64,000 bases of DNA from Anthonomus grandis grandis (GCF_022605725.1 NC_065553.1:2294001-2358000); one strand, 5' to 3'; counted from the stretch's first letter, positions 33,236 to 46,716 are shown. Numbers and translations: made by a program. The notes: generated by a model not told the origin, from the sequence alone.

Positions 33236-35265
33236 TTTAAAATTTTATTTTTATGCCTGCAAGATCAACGAGACCAGTGTTGATTTAAAAAGAAAAAACT
33301 TAAAAATAATATGGTTGCAATTAAATAAAAAATAATTAAATTACATTTGTAATAAAAATTTGGTGGTGTGAATTTGTTAAAATGTCTATGTTAGTTGAGA
33401 ATTAAAAAGAAGTTCTTTAACATATGCAATAAATTTCTTTGGTGAACTATGTTTAATGTAATCCGGTAACTTGTTCCACATATGAATGCCTACATACTGG
33501 AATCATTTTTTAAAACCCGATGTTCGATGAAAGGGAATTCTAATCAAGTTTGGATTTCTTACATTGTGTCTATAATCATCGTGAAAAAATAAGTCCCTTA
33601 AATATGGCGGCTGATCTGATTTAGTTATTTTGTAAATTAAATTATACATATGACACTTCCGTCCTACACAATGTCTGCATAATCCACGAAGGACAGTACA
33701 AGCGAATTGCAAAGCAAATATTTGGTGTTTGATGGTAACTCATTTTTGTATTGATATAAGTTTTTTAAACGACCGTAAGCAATTTTAAATTTGTTCCTTA
33801 TGTGGGCAAAGCTGAGATTTGAATCGAATATAACCCCTAGATTACGTTTTTTCGCAACGGTTGGTGTGACTGTTCCATTAATATTAATTTTAAAATTTTT
33901 CATGCAATCTAGAAGTTGACTTTTATTTTGCGAAAAAAATATTGCACATGACTTTTAAGCATTTAATTTGAGGTTATGATTTTCAGCAAACAAAGCAATC
34001 TGATTTAAGTCGGCGTTAATTTTATTCTATGCCACCTGAACGTCTGATATTTTAAAAGAATTATAAATTTGGGAGTCACTGATTCATGTCCGCAACATAC
34101 AAAGAGAAAAGTAAGGGGTCTAATATGGAACCCTGAGGCACCCCTTTTTTAAATGACAAAAACCTTGAAAATTTAAATTCACCATCATTCACCGTTCGGA
34201 CACAATGTAACCGATCTTTAAGATAAGAGCTAAAAAAATGTATGGCATTTGCCGAAAAACCATAATAGTGCGGTTTTGTCAAAATCATTTGGTGATCTAT
34301 GGTATCAAATGCTTTACTTAGATCTAAAAGAGTTAGGCAAGTTATTTCCTTTGAATCCTCTTTAACCCTGATATCATTAACAATACTAATAAGACTTGTT
34401 ATAGTACTAAAAGATTTACGAATTCGTGACTGGCAATGAGGAATAATTTTTAAATTATAAACATAGTCAGCTATTTGGTTATATACGTGACGTTCTATGA
34501 TTTTTGAAATTGAGAGGCAGAATACCTATTGGTCTAACGTCTCTTTAATCTGTTGGACAGGGTATTTTTGGTAAGGGAATGGGTATCGCTTTTTTCCAAT
34601 TATCGGGGAATTTGTTTTCTAAGATGCAGGAATTTAAAATATTAATTAATGGCTTAAGACAGAAAGGAAGACATAGTTTAAGATCTCTAATTGAAATTAC
34701 ATTACCATCTATTGCATTTGACCCTATTTTATTTATAATATCGACAGTTTTATTTTCAGTTATAAGACTTATATTAAATTCCCTCTCAAAGTGACTAAAT
34801 GTATTTAAATTATAAAAGTTAAGTTTTTCTAATGATGTTGAATTAGTAGGGCCCACGGTGTTCGAAAAAAAATTATTTAAGTCCTCGGGTAAATTGAAAT
34901 TTTCAGGAATAGGGTCATAATCTTTTTTTTAGTAAAATTAAGTTTTTTTGCTTTGTTCCAAAATTCTTTACCCTTTTCTATAGATATTTACTTGAAAAAA
35001 GTAATTTTTTCGCGATTAATTGCGAGTTTTGTATAATTCTTAATTGCCTGTAATATGTCAAATTCACGAGAGTTTCTTGTCGAGTATATTTTTTTCGAGC
35101 TTTATCTCTTAATTTAATTAGATATTTAATATTACTCTTTATCCACGGCGTAAATGGTCTATCCTTATATAGTCTTGTTTTAAACCGAGCGTATTTATTT
35201 ATTAAATAGGAAATATTATTGGTAAGTAATGAGACTTTTTGATTAATGTCAAAGATATAATATAA
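33236..35265 (-). pseudogene. Non-LTR retrotransposon (Jockey/CR1-like), 5'-truncated
   Basis: On the minus strand from right to left: KDRPFTPWIKSNIKYLIKLR and DKARKKYTRQETL (linker, 35080-35200); PENFNLPEDLNNFFSNTVGP; NIINKIGSNAIDGN-like text with KAIPIPLPK; then KKGVPQGSILDPLLFSLYVA (34076-34288); LGVIFDSNLSFAHIRNKFKI; and KCHMYNLIYKITKSDQPPYL near the C terminus. Frames are broken at several places, and the FADD box is not readable. The 3' end is near 33236. No endonuclease remains. Confidence 0.85.
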
Positions 35266-35710
35266 TAAGAGAGATAAGATGAGATAAGAATTATAAATAC
35301 CTTTAAATTCATATGAGAAGTATAAATACCTTAAAACGAAATAGTTTTCTCAATCATACCCAAGTAGCACACAATACATTATTATCATTAAATATAGGTT
35401 TATTCAACGATTCTTTGGTAAATATTTGATTTTGCGATATATTTTAACAGTATATAGTGAAAATATTTAATGAAAGGAACATGCCATTATGTAGTATACG
35501 ATATACTATTCATACTCGTATATATCTTATAGCGTTGATTGAATATTTGGGAAGATACGCAATCCTGTGTTAAAAAGTGTACCCGGTCGACTATCGGATT
35601 GCCGTTCAGTTTCGTGCACCGTGTGGTGCTGCCGCGAAGCGTCAAATCTAGGAACGATTTTATTTTAGCTGCGTGGACATGGCTTTTGGCTTCTTTGAGT
35701 CAGGTTTTCA

Positions 35711-36775
35711 ACGACGCTGGAATCTCCGGTTACGCGGCCGTGTTGGATATTTTTTTAAGATATGGGATGATGCTGCCAGCTATGTTTTTATTATTTTTTT
35801 TTGAACATACAACACGGTGTCATTTATGTGGTGGTCAAGTGATAAGTGATATACTTAAGGGTGGAGGCATATTGAAATTTCTTAAAAGTTTAATTTTATA
35901 AACAAATAATTACTTACCAAAATATGTTTTTGAAACAAAAATTAATACATAAATATATATAAAAAGCTATTTTTACAAAATTACCAACAAAGTTTAATAC
36001 AAGTTATAATTCCAACAAACATTATGTTTCCTCCATTTTGTGTTCAAGAGGGTCAAGTTTTTAAATAAAAAGCCCGTTGCACTTAATTAACTAAAAACTA
36101 ATATACAAAAAATATGTGGAACAAATTTTAAGATATAAGTAGGTTTCACGTAAATATTATAAAGAATAATTTAAATAATTCATAAGACTTAATACCGATG
36201 GTAATATAACTTCTTGATCAATAATTTTTTGTAAAAAGTAACCCATTTTGTCATGTGATTCAATATCTGAAAAATTGTGCAGCCTAGTGAGATCTGTAAA
36301 GTAAGCGGTTGTGAGTGAGGATGTTAATAGAAATAGAAAATAGGCCACATTTTAAGTTTTAAGCGACACAGGAAAATTCTCAATTACCAGTTGTTACAAC
36401 TATACTTAAAACTATAAAAAGATACCTAGTAACAAAAAAAAACATTTTGTTTAAAGACCCCGCATCACGGTTATACAGGACGTCAATAGAGGTGGTCAAT
36501 TAGAGGAAAGTTGAGCAATATAGTGTCCTTTTATAATAAAATCTAAATACTTCCTAAATTTTGCAAAAAACTGAAATTTGGCAAAATCATTTTATTTTTT
36601 TTCTGGCGTTATTTCAAAATATATGACAAAAGTATTTATTAAATGAATAAATTATTGTGACCACTTTTTCTCGCCTATACGATGACACCTTTAAATTTAA
36701 AATACGACGTTCTGTCTTTAAAGAGCCATCATCAACTTTGTTTTTCTTTGTCGGCGCTATATTGACCATTTGCAG
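35711..36775. repeat. 1.1-kb tandem duplication, unit 1
   Basis: Starts at ACGCTGGAATCTCCGG. Landmarks: TGTGGTGGTCAAGTGATA (35828), TAGGTTTCACGTAAATAT (36138), CAATATCTGAAAAATTGTGC (36261), TACAGGACGTC (36474), TTTCTGGCGTTATTTCAAAA (36599), AAATACGACGTTCTGTCTTT (36699). All recur in unit 2 in the same order. Confidence 0.8.
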
Positions 36776-37880
36776 TTTAACGCCGCAGGAATCTTTGGGC
36801 GCCCGGCCGTTTTGTTATTTTTTTAAGACAAGGGCGATGATGATAACAGCGCTTTTATTTATTTTGTTATTGCCGATATTTAAATGCGCTGTGATCTCGC
36901 ATAAATAACTAGATAAATGTGGTGGTCAAGTAATGTATTGGAAGGTGCTATCTCTTACAACTTAAATTTTATTAACAAATAATAAATTACTTACCAAAAT
37001 CCTTTTTTGAGACAAAAATAAATAAATAAAAACAAAAGAAAAATTCAATAAGCTTTTATTTATTAATTAGAAAATTAACAAAAATATTAAATAAAGGTGA
37101 TGATATAGGTAGGTTTCACGTAAATATAAAGAGTAAATTAAATAATTAAAGATTTAATATCTATATACGATACTATAGTTTTTTAGAGTGAATAATTTAT
37201 TGCAAAAAGTAGCCCGTAATGTGATTTTTGACAATACGGGTTTGTGAAACCAGCCAATATCTCAAAAACTGTGTAGGGTAGTGAGATCTGTGAAGTACAC
37301 TTTTTTTGGACAAAAATATTGAAAAATAGATACCTTTAACTGAAATTAATATAAAAATAAAATCGCAAAATTTAAAAGGTTTTGAATAAGGGTGTAACAA
37401 CACTATAAAATATAGAAAATAGGCCACATTTTAATTTGCAATACAGGCAAACACTTAATTACTAATTCTTAAAACTAGAAAAAGTTAATAAGAAAAAAAA
37501 CAAATATTTTGTTTAACAGTATGAAGGGTCTCATCGCGATTATACAGGATGTCCAAAATAAGGATGAGCAGTAAATGGTTTAATTAGGCGAAAGTTGCGC
37601 AATATAAATGCAATGATTGAATAAATGCAATCTAAACATTGGAAAAATGCCAAATACTTCCTAATATTCAGGAAAAAGGTGAAATTTGGCAAAATGGTTT
37701 TTTTTTCTGGCGTTATTTGAAAATATAAAATAAAATCATTTATACATTGTTGTAAACACTTTCTCTCATTTACAAGTTAACATCTTTAACTTTTAAATAC
37801 GACGTTCCTTCTTTAGAGAGTCATAATCAACTTTGTTTCTTCTTGTCGACGCCATGTTGGCCACTTGCAGTTTTGAATAA
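36776..37880. repeat. 1.1-kb tandem duplication, unit 2
   Basis: Starts at CGCAGGAATCTTTGGG. It repeats the landmarks of unit 1: TGTGGTGGTCAAGTAATG (36918), TAGGTTTCACGTAAATAT (37110), CAATATCTCAAAAACTGTGT (37256), TACAGGATGTCC (37544), TTTCTGGCGTTATTTGAAAA (37710), AAATACGACGTTCCTTCTTT (37796). Divergence is considerable, with indels, so the duplication is not recent. Confidence 0.8.
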
Positions 37881-37984
37881 CCCTTTTAATTACTTTATCA
37901 ACGAGGTAATTTCTAGCTAGTAGTTGGAATCATCCCTATTAAATATTATATACCTCTCTCTCTTTTAAATACAATTTCGAATTT

Positions 37985-39420
37985 CAAAAAATTCAAAACA
38001 TACTTTATTCATAAATACATGGTACCTACTTGTTGACATGGTACTTTTATGATATAAAATAGGCACATTAATCGACATATTACTAACACATAATTTAAAA
38101 ACAATACACAATAGTGGGTTCAACATACTAGTATAAACACAAAATGTATTTTCAATTTCAAAGCAAGACGACTTAAAATTTTTTTAGAGTAACATCACAA
38201 ATTCTAACCTTTACAACTTTACTAAAAACTAATTATATACTATTGGCCTATTCCTAACTATCTTCAAAAAATTCTAATGCTATAAAAATATTTGCTTTTA
38301 AGAAGTTTCGTTAACGACTTTTTAAAGCGAGGAGACTTTTATGACATTTGGAAAATGATTAAAAATTTTTATGCTCAAGTAAATAAGAGAATTCTTAGTT
38401 CACTTTTCGGGATGGGCATTGGAATATTGTATTTTTTTCTGATATTATAATGTTTTAAGGAGCCATTATTTTGAAGATACAATTTATATTTTTTGTATAT
38501 TAGTCAAGCAGACTCAACAATAAACAAGCAACACAAGGAAAGTATCTTTAAATAGGGGTCTGCATGTCCTGTGGAGATTTATGACACATATATTTAATGG
38601 CTTGTTTTTTAAAAACAAACATCGAGTCAAAAAGCCGTTTACTAATGCAACTCCAAAATGTTATTCCATACTGTAGGTATTTTTGTATGAAAGTAAGTTC
38701 CAACTTTCGACAAAAAAAATATCAATCTCAGTTCATTTAAAACCATTCTAACAGCATAACATCGTCTAGCCAGTTATTGCCTCCTGACATATCTCCATAA
38801 AACTTAGGTTTATGATCGATAACAATTCCAAGAAATCTGTTAAAATTATTCACTTCCAATTCTTTGTTGTGAATCATGAACTGCTCTGAGCATAAAAACT
38901 TAACAATTTAGTCTTATCTATGTTTAAAGACATCAAATTAGCATCAAACCACTGTTTAATCATTAATAAATCTTTAGAAATTGTTCTAGGTTAATGTGCT
39001 TTTATTATTGTCCATAAGATAGTGGTGTCATCTGCAAAAATAGTGAAGAATCCTCTTATCTGGAGCGACCCCAGGTCATTTATATACAATAGAAATAAAA
39101 TAGGACCGAGAAACGAACCCTGCTTACTACACAAAGTTCAGACAAACTGCCATTTGGCCAAACAAACTTTTTTCTGTCTAACAAAACAAAATTTTAACCA
39201 TTCTAGAGCAACTCCCCTAAACCCATATCTGGAAAGCTTACCGAGCAATATTCCATGGTTGACACAGTCAAAGTGTTTAGATAAGTCACAGAATACCACT
39301 GCAGCAAAGTGACCTTCTTCAAGCTCAAATATAATCTTTCCAGGAATGAAAACATTACTCGACATTCATTTAATATGTTATTTTTTTTAATTAGGAAAGC
39401 AGCTACCATTCGTACTATAA
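37985..39420 (-). pseudogene. Non-LTR retrotransposon (Jockey/CR1-like) RT and 3' end
   Basis: On the minus strand: VVFCDLSKHFDCVNHGILLG and KLSRYGFRGVALEWLK (39200-39310); after a shift, GSFLGPILFLLYINDLGSLQ followed by IRGFFTIFADDTTILW, an intact FADD box (about 39020-39120); then SKDLLMIKQWFDANLMSLNI and DKTKLLSF (38880-38975). C-terminal pieces follow with many stops. The 3' end at about 37985-38015 has AATAAAGTATGTTTTGAATT. Confidence 0.85.
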
Positions 39421-40034
39421 CCAGTTTCTCAATAACTTTAAAGGCTTTTTAGGCTTTATTTTTATCTTTTTCATGAATGAATTTCATCATGAAAACAATT
39501 ATTGAAAATACTTAAAACACTAAAGACCATAAACATAATATATTGATTTAAAATTTTCTTAAAGTAAAAAAAAGAAAAAGAGAAAATGGCTCTCATAGAC
39601 ATGAAGAGACAGTATTTTTAAGAGTTCGGATTGATTTTTGTAGATAAAATAGATAATTTTCTGTGAGGTTTATAATTAGATTTTTTAAAGATTTTCTAAT
39701 AAGATTTTGAGATTCCCATATTAGGTTGTTATAAATCAAAGTCTTAATTAATATACGCACACTGATTAATTTTGCCTAAAGAAGCCATCGTCTCACAAAC
39801 TAAACACATTTACATATATCTATCTATTTGTGATTATGATATCCAAGAAAAATTTTTAACAACTACCAAATTGCAATACGGCAAACACGAACCTGTGCAA
39901 AAACTCTCCCACACGACTCGGATGATCGGCCGATTACTAATGAGAAGCGACGGACGAAATTATTTTCGCGCATACTGGAGAGAATCGCCATCTATTTTTC
40001 ACGCATATTTGCGGTCACGTTTTAGCCCATAAGG
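39421..40034. other. No recognised gene
   Basis: AT-rich to about 39880, then a GC-richer patch up to the right 32-bp inverted repeat. The 86-codon frame at 39772-40032 has no motif I recognise. Confidence 0.4.
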
Positions 40035-40066
40035 TTGCGTATCTTCCCAAATATTCAATCAACGCT

Positions 40067-41385
40067 TATAGTGTAACAATGGAATAACATACAAACATAA
40101 ATAAATTATAATCCGCGGGTAAAATTGGCACTAGCGAACGATCAGGAATTTCTGGAAAAAGATTTTTTATGCAAGAGAAATTGGTTTTCAAACTTGAATC
40201 AAAGTTGAAAAAGCTTTTTCAAGCAGAGGATCCAGATTTGGCCTTAAAATTAGACTTTATTTTTTTTACGTTTATTTTTTTTACTCCTCTGTCCTTTCTC
40301 TTTTTTCTTTAATTTTTTATTGTTAATTTTTTCTAATTAATTTCTTCCATTTGCCTTTTATTACCTTTTGATCCAAAAGTAAGACGTTTAGAACAAATAT
40401 CCATATAAAAAAAAAAATCTTGTTATTTGTTGGATATTTACCCTGTAAAGTTTGTCAATAAAATTTCTGGACACCCGGTTTAAAAAATAGATACGTTTAT
40501 TGTAAATTTCATATCAACAATTATTTAAGCACTAAAATAAAGGTTTTAGACTGGGTTTCTCTAACTAAAAACTCAATGTGTCGTCGATGGGAAGTATATT
40601 TGTTTAGAAGCTCATTCCATTAAACGTATTTTTTAACTTTTATGGAATAATAATTATATAATATTACCATGTAATAAACCTTTTTGTTAAACATAATATT
40701 ACATTTTTCAGCCTATATCACACGGATATTTTATTCGATTTTTATTGCTGAAGTTCAATAAAAAATGTACGCCTGGTGTAAACCAGAAATAACCGATTAT
40801 ATAACTATCGTGTGTTGCTTGGGTACACTATTCAGATTTTATCGTTTTATAATAAAATTATAGTTAGGTATATAGAAACTTTAAATGATCTGCTACTGGA
40901 AGAAATAAAGTTTTAAATTAGTGATGTTAACAAACCATAATTACTAACGAAATAGTCACTTTAAAAAAAGAGCCTATTGAGGACGGTTTTATAATTTAAA
41001 AAAAATTAGGCACTATAAGAAGGGATTAGTAAATCAAAGGAAAGACTAAAGAAGAGTAAGCATAAGTCCAAAAAGTTTAAACTTAACTTTAATCTGAGGA
41101 GAAGCGGGACGAGTTATCAGATATTCAATTCTGTCTAAATTAAATTTACCAAATTATATTATTAAAAGTTTGTGTATCATAAAAGAAGCTTTTTTTGAAT
41201 CTTGCAATGTTTTTGTGATGACTTGGCTATTAATAAAGCATATTAGGTAATTTCATGTTTCATTGATATTGCTTTGCTTATTGATTCACTGATTTTTTGG
41301 GATTTGCTACTATAGATGAAAAATTTAGATCTAGATGTTGTGCTACAAAACACATAGTAGCTATAAATGTGTTAACTATTTAATT
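40067..41385. other. No recognised gene
   Basis: Short frames and T-rich tracts only, apart from the inverted-repeat partner at 40806-40825. Confidence 0.4.
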
Positions 41386-41389
41386 TGTG

Positions 41390-43035
41390 TCACTATAACA
41401 GAAATCTGAAAATCCATTAAAACTTGCCCTTTCTGAAAAAGATGCAATTATTGCTGATATTTACAAACAAATAAATTCACAGGAGTTAGACATTGATCAG
41501 GCAACGTCCTATGACAATTAATCTAGAATAGGAAGCAGAAGATTCTTAGAAAAAAATGGTCGAGTTATTAAACCTTAGAAAGCTATTGATTTGAGACCAA
41601 GAAAAGTGATGCCTATTCTTATTTGAATGATATTGCATTATTAAATAGAGCAGTTAGTAAACGCATATTAAGTTTTATTGTATATTAAGTGATTATTGGA
41701 ATTGATTTTAATAACCTCAATTTCTATGATAAGTTAGTATGCAAAATTACAAGTTTCTTTACTCATTATCAGACTTTTAAATTTATAAACACTGTTGACA
41801 TTGGCCAGTATGTAGTTGATAGAATAATAAATAAATCTTCAAAGGTCCTCAATGTAATTTCCGATAATGTGTTTCTACAAAGCTCATTTGATAGATTTGT
41901 CAACACAACTCCTATTGAACCTTTATTTTTTAACAGAACTTTCCACCATAATCACTTGACCCTAGCGTCCTAATATTCAGTCTGTTCGTTCAAAAGTACG
42001 AGAATTAGAATGGGTAAATTTTGCTACAGGATTGATTCTTGTTGAACACTAGTTGAGGTCTGATAAATCTATTGATAGATTTGATCATTATTGATTAAAA
42101 AGATTTGTAAGTTTTGTATTGTATTTAGCAGTGAGTTAAATTTGTATATTTTAGGGTTATATAAATCCCCATCTGGTAATTTGGCTTTATGTGATATTTC
42201 CGTCAGTCAGGTTAATTTTTACTGGTGATTTAAATGTAAATTTTAAAGAATACTGTAACGGATCTAAAAAAAACTTATTGTCTTTCTTAATAATAGACCA
42301 ATTTTGTATAAATTTTAACTAAAACGACAATCAGTGCAAAGCCATCAAGGCCGGTTTATCTGACCATGAGGCGATAGTACGACTTGTAAAAAATAATAAT
42401 GGAATTAATGAGACTAAGCTTAAATGTGATAGACAATTTTCACGAAATCTCCTTGCTTTATAACAGATCAAAATGGAATGTTGTTTTAGCTACTGTTGAC
42501 CCTCTGCATAGCTTTCATCAATGGTTATCAATAATTTTAAGAAAATAAAAACGAAATAGAAAACCTTGGTATCCAAATGGTCTATGAATATCTGGAAGAA
42601 ATATGCGCTCTCTTCACTACATAAGGAAATACTTTATGAACAAACTCGATTAAAATGGCAAAGTGAACTTACATTTAACACTGAATCTCAAAAATTATAT
42701 CTTTGTTCCTCCAAGCACCTTAGATTGCAAAATCATTAATTCCTTCTACTTTAAGTATTGCTAGTAAACTATCAGTAAATCTTTCACAGGAAATAGATCC
42801 CAGCAGCTATTTTAACAATGTGGTACTAGAAGATTTTTTTTTCTCCAATTAATAAAGACGAGTTAAAAAACTTCTTTCATTCAATAATATGATTAGAGAT
42901 GTTGGGATGTGCTTTCACTACAAATAAGCAATAAATATTGGTCTCTAGAAGGAGGTCAACAGAACTATTCTGCTAATTTTAGACCCATTGCTTTACTACC
43001 TACTTTGGCAAAGACTTAAAGAATTTTTTAATTTA
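41390..43035 (+). pseudogene. Non-LTR retrotransposon endonuclease and RT start
   Basis: From 41968 it reads NIQSVRSKVRELE and LVEH*LRSDKSIDRF (endonuclease N terminus). Then come LYKSPSGNLALCDISV, FTGDLNVNFKEYCNG and AGLSDHEAIVRLV (the core, to about 42390). After that are KWSMNIWKKYALSSLHKEIL and finally NFRPIALLPTLAKT (about 42970), the start of the RT. Many stops and shifts are present. Upstream, 41400-41600 reads LALSEKDAIIADIYKQ and RIGSRRFLEKNGR...LRPRKVMP, possibly an ORF1-like remnant. The 95-codon frame at 41689-41973 is unassigned. Confidence 0.75.
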
Positions 43036-44204
43036 AAACACTTAAAATACAATTTTTTATTAATTTAATATAACCTATTAATATAATTTAAAATACGAAT
43101 ATATGTATACAAATATGCGATAATAATTTAACATACCCGGATTTAACCTATGGACTAAGGGGTGGAATAAGCAATTGCACATGCATTCTATTAAAGTATT
43201 CATAAATCGTTGTAACTAATTTTAATTGATATTTTTTTGAACTGGTATTTTTAATTTACGACAGCCATATGCTAAAAATTTGCTTATACACCTAAACAAT
43301 TTCTGTTAAATTGTTGAGATCATATCTCAAAATGAAAATGCAATAGTACTGCAGTAAAATAAATCAAATGAAAAAAATTTTAAAATGCATGTTAGAAACG
43401 GGAAACAGCTGATAGACAGAAACTTTTAATAAATAATATATAAAGTGATGGAACTAGAATAACAGAAAAAGGATTGTAGATGTAAAAATATATTTTTGTT
43501 TATATAAATAAAAATGTATCTACTGCAATAGAATACACGAACTTGGCACATATCCCGAATAGAGAACTAAACTAACCGAAAAAGTCTAAATTAATTTCTA
43601 ACTGATTTGTATTTATAGACGAAAACATATTTTGCAATAAGTTTTTTCGTAAGCATTAAATTTCTACTTTTATGGTAATTGTTTATTTACTCTTTTAAGA
43701 ACTATATTAAACTTAATAATTTTTTAAAGATTTCCTAGTTATTATTAATATTATTAATTATCATTAATATTGTCTACAATATAAGCGATATTAATTAATT
43801 TTTATTGTGTCAAACAGTATACACGTATGTACGTACAAAATATAGTAATTAAAAAAAAAGTAACGTCTGTAGCAAAGTGTAACACCATGAAATATGGTCC
43901 CGAACACTTGCACCAAGATGTATGAAGGCATCGCATGTTAGAGGGTCATAATTCTTTTAGTTGGGACAGCCATTACTCTCAATTGCCCCATTTTAAGTCT
44001 TGATGTATTTATTTTGCTTCGCTGTACAACTCCAAACAATTTTGTAACGAGTATGAAGGGCCATTGACTGATTTATTATAAAAAATTTTTATAAATTTTA
44101 TAGTGATTTTTATTGTCCTTAACTATGTTAATACCTATACGTTTTTATTTGCTACTAGGAGATATTGATCAGAACATTTACTAAGTTGATGTATGATTTA
44201 GAGA
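43036..44204. other. No recognised gene
   Basis: Strongly AT-rich with short frames; nothing identified. Confidence 0.4.
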
Positions 44205-44395
44205 GTCAATCCGTCTGTGTCAAGATTAAGGAATTTCATTCCGTTGTATCGGGATGAAGTTTCTTGGTTTTTTTTTTATTGTAGTGTAAGGGTTTGTTGA
44301 ACTTTTGAAAAAAGGTTTTCTTAACAGGGAAACTGTATTTTAAAACCATAAATTACTACTATAATTTTTTTATTATTACGTTTCCCAGTTTCAAG
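44205..44395. repeat. Diverged direct repeat, left copy (partner 49335-49530)
   Basis: TCAATCCGTCTGTGTCAAGA, TTATTGTAGTGTAAGGGTTT, TTTTCTTAACAGGGAAACTG and AAAACCATAAATTACTACTA recur in order at 49351-49505. The pair brackets the endonuclease, satellite and RT block. Confidence 0.65.
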
Positions 44396-44403
44396 CGCTA
44401 GAA

Positions 44404-44772
44404 ATGAGATTGATTGATTATATACTCACTAATCAAAAACACGCAGTGAAAGATTTCTCAGTCCTGAATCACTTTAACACCGGTAGCGATCAAAGGTTAA
44501 TAAGAGCAAAAATTGAAGTCAGTTATAAATCAGAACACAAAAAGGTAATCAAAAGTCAAAGGTTTCTCGTGAAGGAAACAATTCCAGAAAAATTCCAATA
44601 TGACCATAAAAGTAATTTGTCTAATAAAGAACTATTAAACCGAATGTATATGAACAAACTAAAAACTAAAATAAAAAGGAATATTAAAACAGCCAATGAA
44701 AGAGACATTTTTCACATCAAGAAAACACAGACAATAAAAAAAGTAAAGAAACGAAAGACCTTATGGATATAA
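44404..44772 (+). pseudogene. Non-LTR endonuclease C-terminal fragment, RTE-like
   Basis: It reads MRLIDYILTNQKHAVKDFSV, LNHFNTGSDQRLIRAKIEVS and KSEHKKVIKSQ before a lysine-rich tail. 'IDYILt....vkD.sVl..f.tGSDhRLvRa' is the end of an RTE-group APE endonuclease; here the usual SDHR is SDQR. The frame ends at 44772, and satellite-like sequence begins soon after. Confidence 0.8.
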
Positions 44773-44994
44773 GAAAAAAATTATTAAAGGCACCCCTAAA
44801 TATTGAGAGCTAAATAAAATTATAAAGACAAAAATCAGAGATAATCTGAGGCACTAGAATTAGTAAAGACGCATCAAGCAAGCAAGCAATCAATTAAATT
44901 ACGCCAAAATCACAGAAAACAAGTAACAAATATTACTGTTAATTTCTACAGTACAATATATCAAGAATCGATTCCAAAACTAACAAAGGTAGAT

Positions 44995-46690
44995 AACAGA
45001 ACAATTCTTAATATTATCTTAATATATCTTAAATAAAGAACAAGAACAATTATTTATATCAAATGTCTGGAAGACATAAACCGAAATTTTCAATTCCTTA
45101 AATTAAATACCAGGAGTAAAATTCAAATTGCTTTCACATGTCTGAAATAAATGAGTAATTAAAATTTTAGAAGGAATTAAATAAAAACTGAATGCAAAGA
45201 ATTACTTCAAATGCCTAAAATAAAATTGAAATTTCTTCTAAATATTTAAAATAAATCAGAAATTCAAATACCAGAAGAAACCTTAACGTTCCAGAAGTAA
45301 GTAAAACACAATATCAACAACAAGGCATTACTTTAAATATGTGGAATAAAATTGAAATTTGCTTTATATATCAGAAATAAATAAGAAAATACCTCAATTA
45401 TTAAAAAGAAACTTAAAATTACCGCAAATTGCTGGAATATAATTAAAATTAAAATATTTACAATACATGTAAAATTACATTAAATACCAGAAATAAACCT
45501 TAAATTCCTAAGGCAAGTGAGCTACAATGTCAACTGCCCGAACGGAATTACAACCTCAAATGATTGCAATAACATTGAAATTTACATTAAATATTTGGAA
45601 TAAATAACAAGTTACTTCGATTGTCAGGAGGAAATTTACATGAACTAAAAATTACCGCAAATTCCTGAAATAAAATTGATTTTAAATTTATTTAGTATTA
45701 ATCTATATAATTATAATTAAATACAAATTATTATATTACTCTATACATTTTAACAGGTTCATTTATTTTATTAAGTGGCACCTAGACGTGAACATCAGTA
45801 TGTGCCAAATCATAGAGAAAGATTAAAAATATCAATACAATAATATATTTTATTATTATTTCTAAAATCTTTAAATATTAAATTTATGCTCTAACCATAA
45901 ATTTAAATTAGAACAATGATGCAAAAAGATAAAAATGTTTCGTTTCGAGTATTTTTAAATATTTTTTTCTCTTATACTATTTTTAATGAGTTTATAACAT
46001 TTGGGATCCAGATAAAGACCAAACTTTTGATTTATTTTTTTAGCTTAGTGGAATCATCAAATTATTACCCATTTTAAATTTAGTTAGCTAATCATGCTAA
46101 GCAAGCTACACTAATTCACTGCTCTTTGCAGTAAAAGAACACAAAATTCCTATATACAGTGTTCGACTGTTGTAAATCTTATCTTGACAAATAATAGATC
46201 AGTAGAATAGACTCTATTTTTCCTTAATGTTATTTTTAGAATGGTTTTTTAAATAATATTAAGTTGCTCCAATGCATGTACAACAACAGACCACCCTAGG
46301 TTAAAATACCATAAGTTAATAAGAACTCAATCAGTGATTTATGAATTATCAGCAGTAATTTTTTATTTAGGAATTCTCGTATAAAATATCTGAAATAAAT
46401 GCGATCAGATATCAGAGAGAAACCTAAAAATTAAACTTCCTTGGGCAAGTAAACAAGGAATTATTTATTAAACGAGGAATTATAAATTCAAGGAATATTT
46501 TATTTGCTGTTAAAATTTGCTGAAATAAATGTGAAATTACTTTAAATATCAGGAAGAAAATTACAATTTTAAGAGAAAGTGAATAACAATGTCAACTGCC
46601 TTGAATCAAATTTAAATTCACTTTAAATACGTGGCAAACATGAAAAATACCTAGAAGATAATTACCAAAGCTTTACGGAATATAGCTTAT
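44995..46690 (+). repeat. Degenerate AT-rich satellite, left arm
   Basis: Phrases such as TTTAAATATGTGGAATAAAA, TTGAAATTTGCTTTATATAT, CAGAAATAAAT, ACCAGAAGAAACCTTAA and ACAATGTCAACTGCC recur (the last at about 45516 and 46596). Units are complex, perhaps 250-300 bp, and badly eroded. Confidence 0.7.
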
Positions 46691-46716
46691 TCATGCGGTT
46701 AGTAAACATCTATTTC

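Larger units (their letters stand above)
35531..40066. mobile_element. 4.5-kb interval bounded by perfect 32-bp inverted repeats
   Basis: AGCGTTGATTGAATATTTGG plus the next 12 bases (35531-35562) match the reverse complement of 40035-40066 without a mismatch. Sequence just inside both ends is GC-richer than the surroundings but differs between sides. The interval contains a 1.1-kb tandem duplication and an old non-LTR remnant. A TAT trinucleotide abuts both ends (35528-35530, 40067-40069). No transposase is readable, so the superfamily is unknown. Confidence 0.6.
35357..40825. mobile_element. Outer imperfect inverted-repeat pair around a nested block
   Basis: TACCCAAGTAGCACACAATA (35357-35376) and the reverse complement of 40806-40825 (TACCCAAGCAACACACGATA) agree at 17 of 20 positions. 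They lie just outside the perfect 32-bp pair at 35531/40066, so an older element may have received the inner one. I see no transposase for either. Confidence 0.4.

Noticed and set aside
39772..40032. 86-codon frame near the right 32-bp inverted repeat as a transposase relic
   Set aside because: No catalytic or DNA-binding motif is visible.
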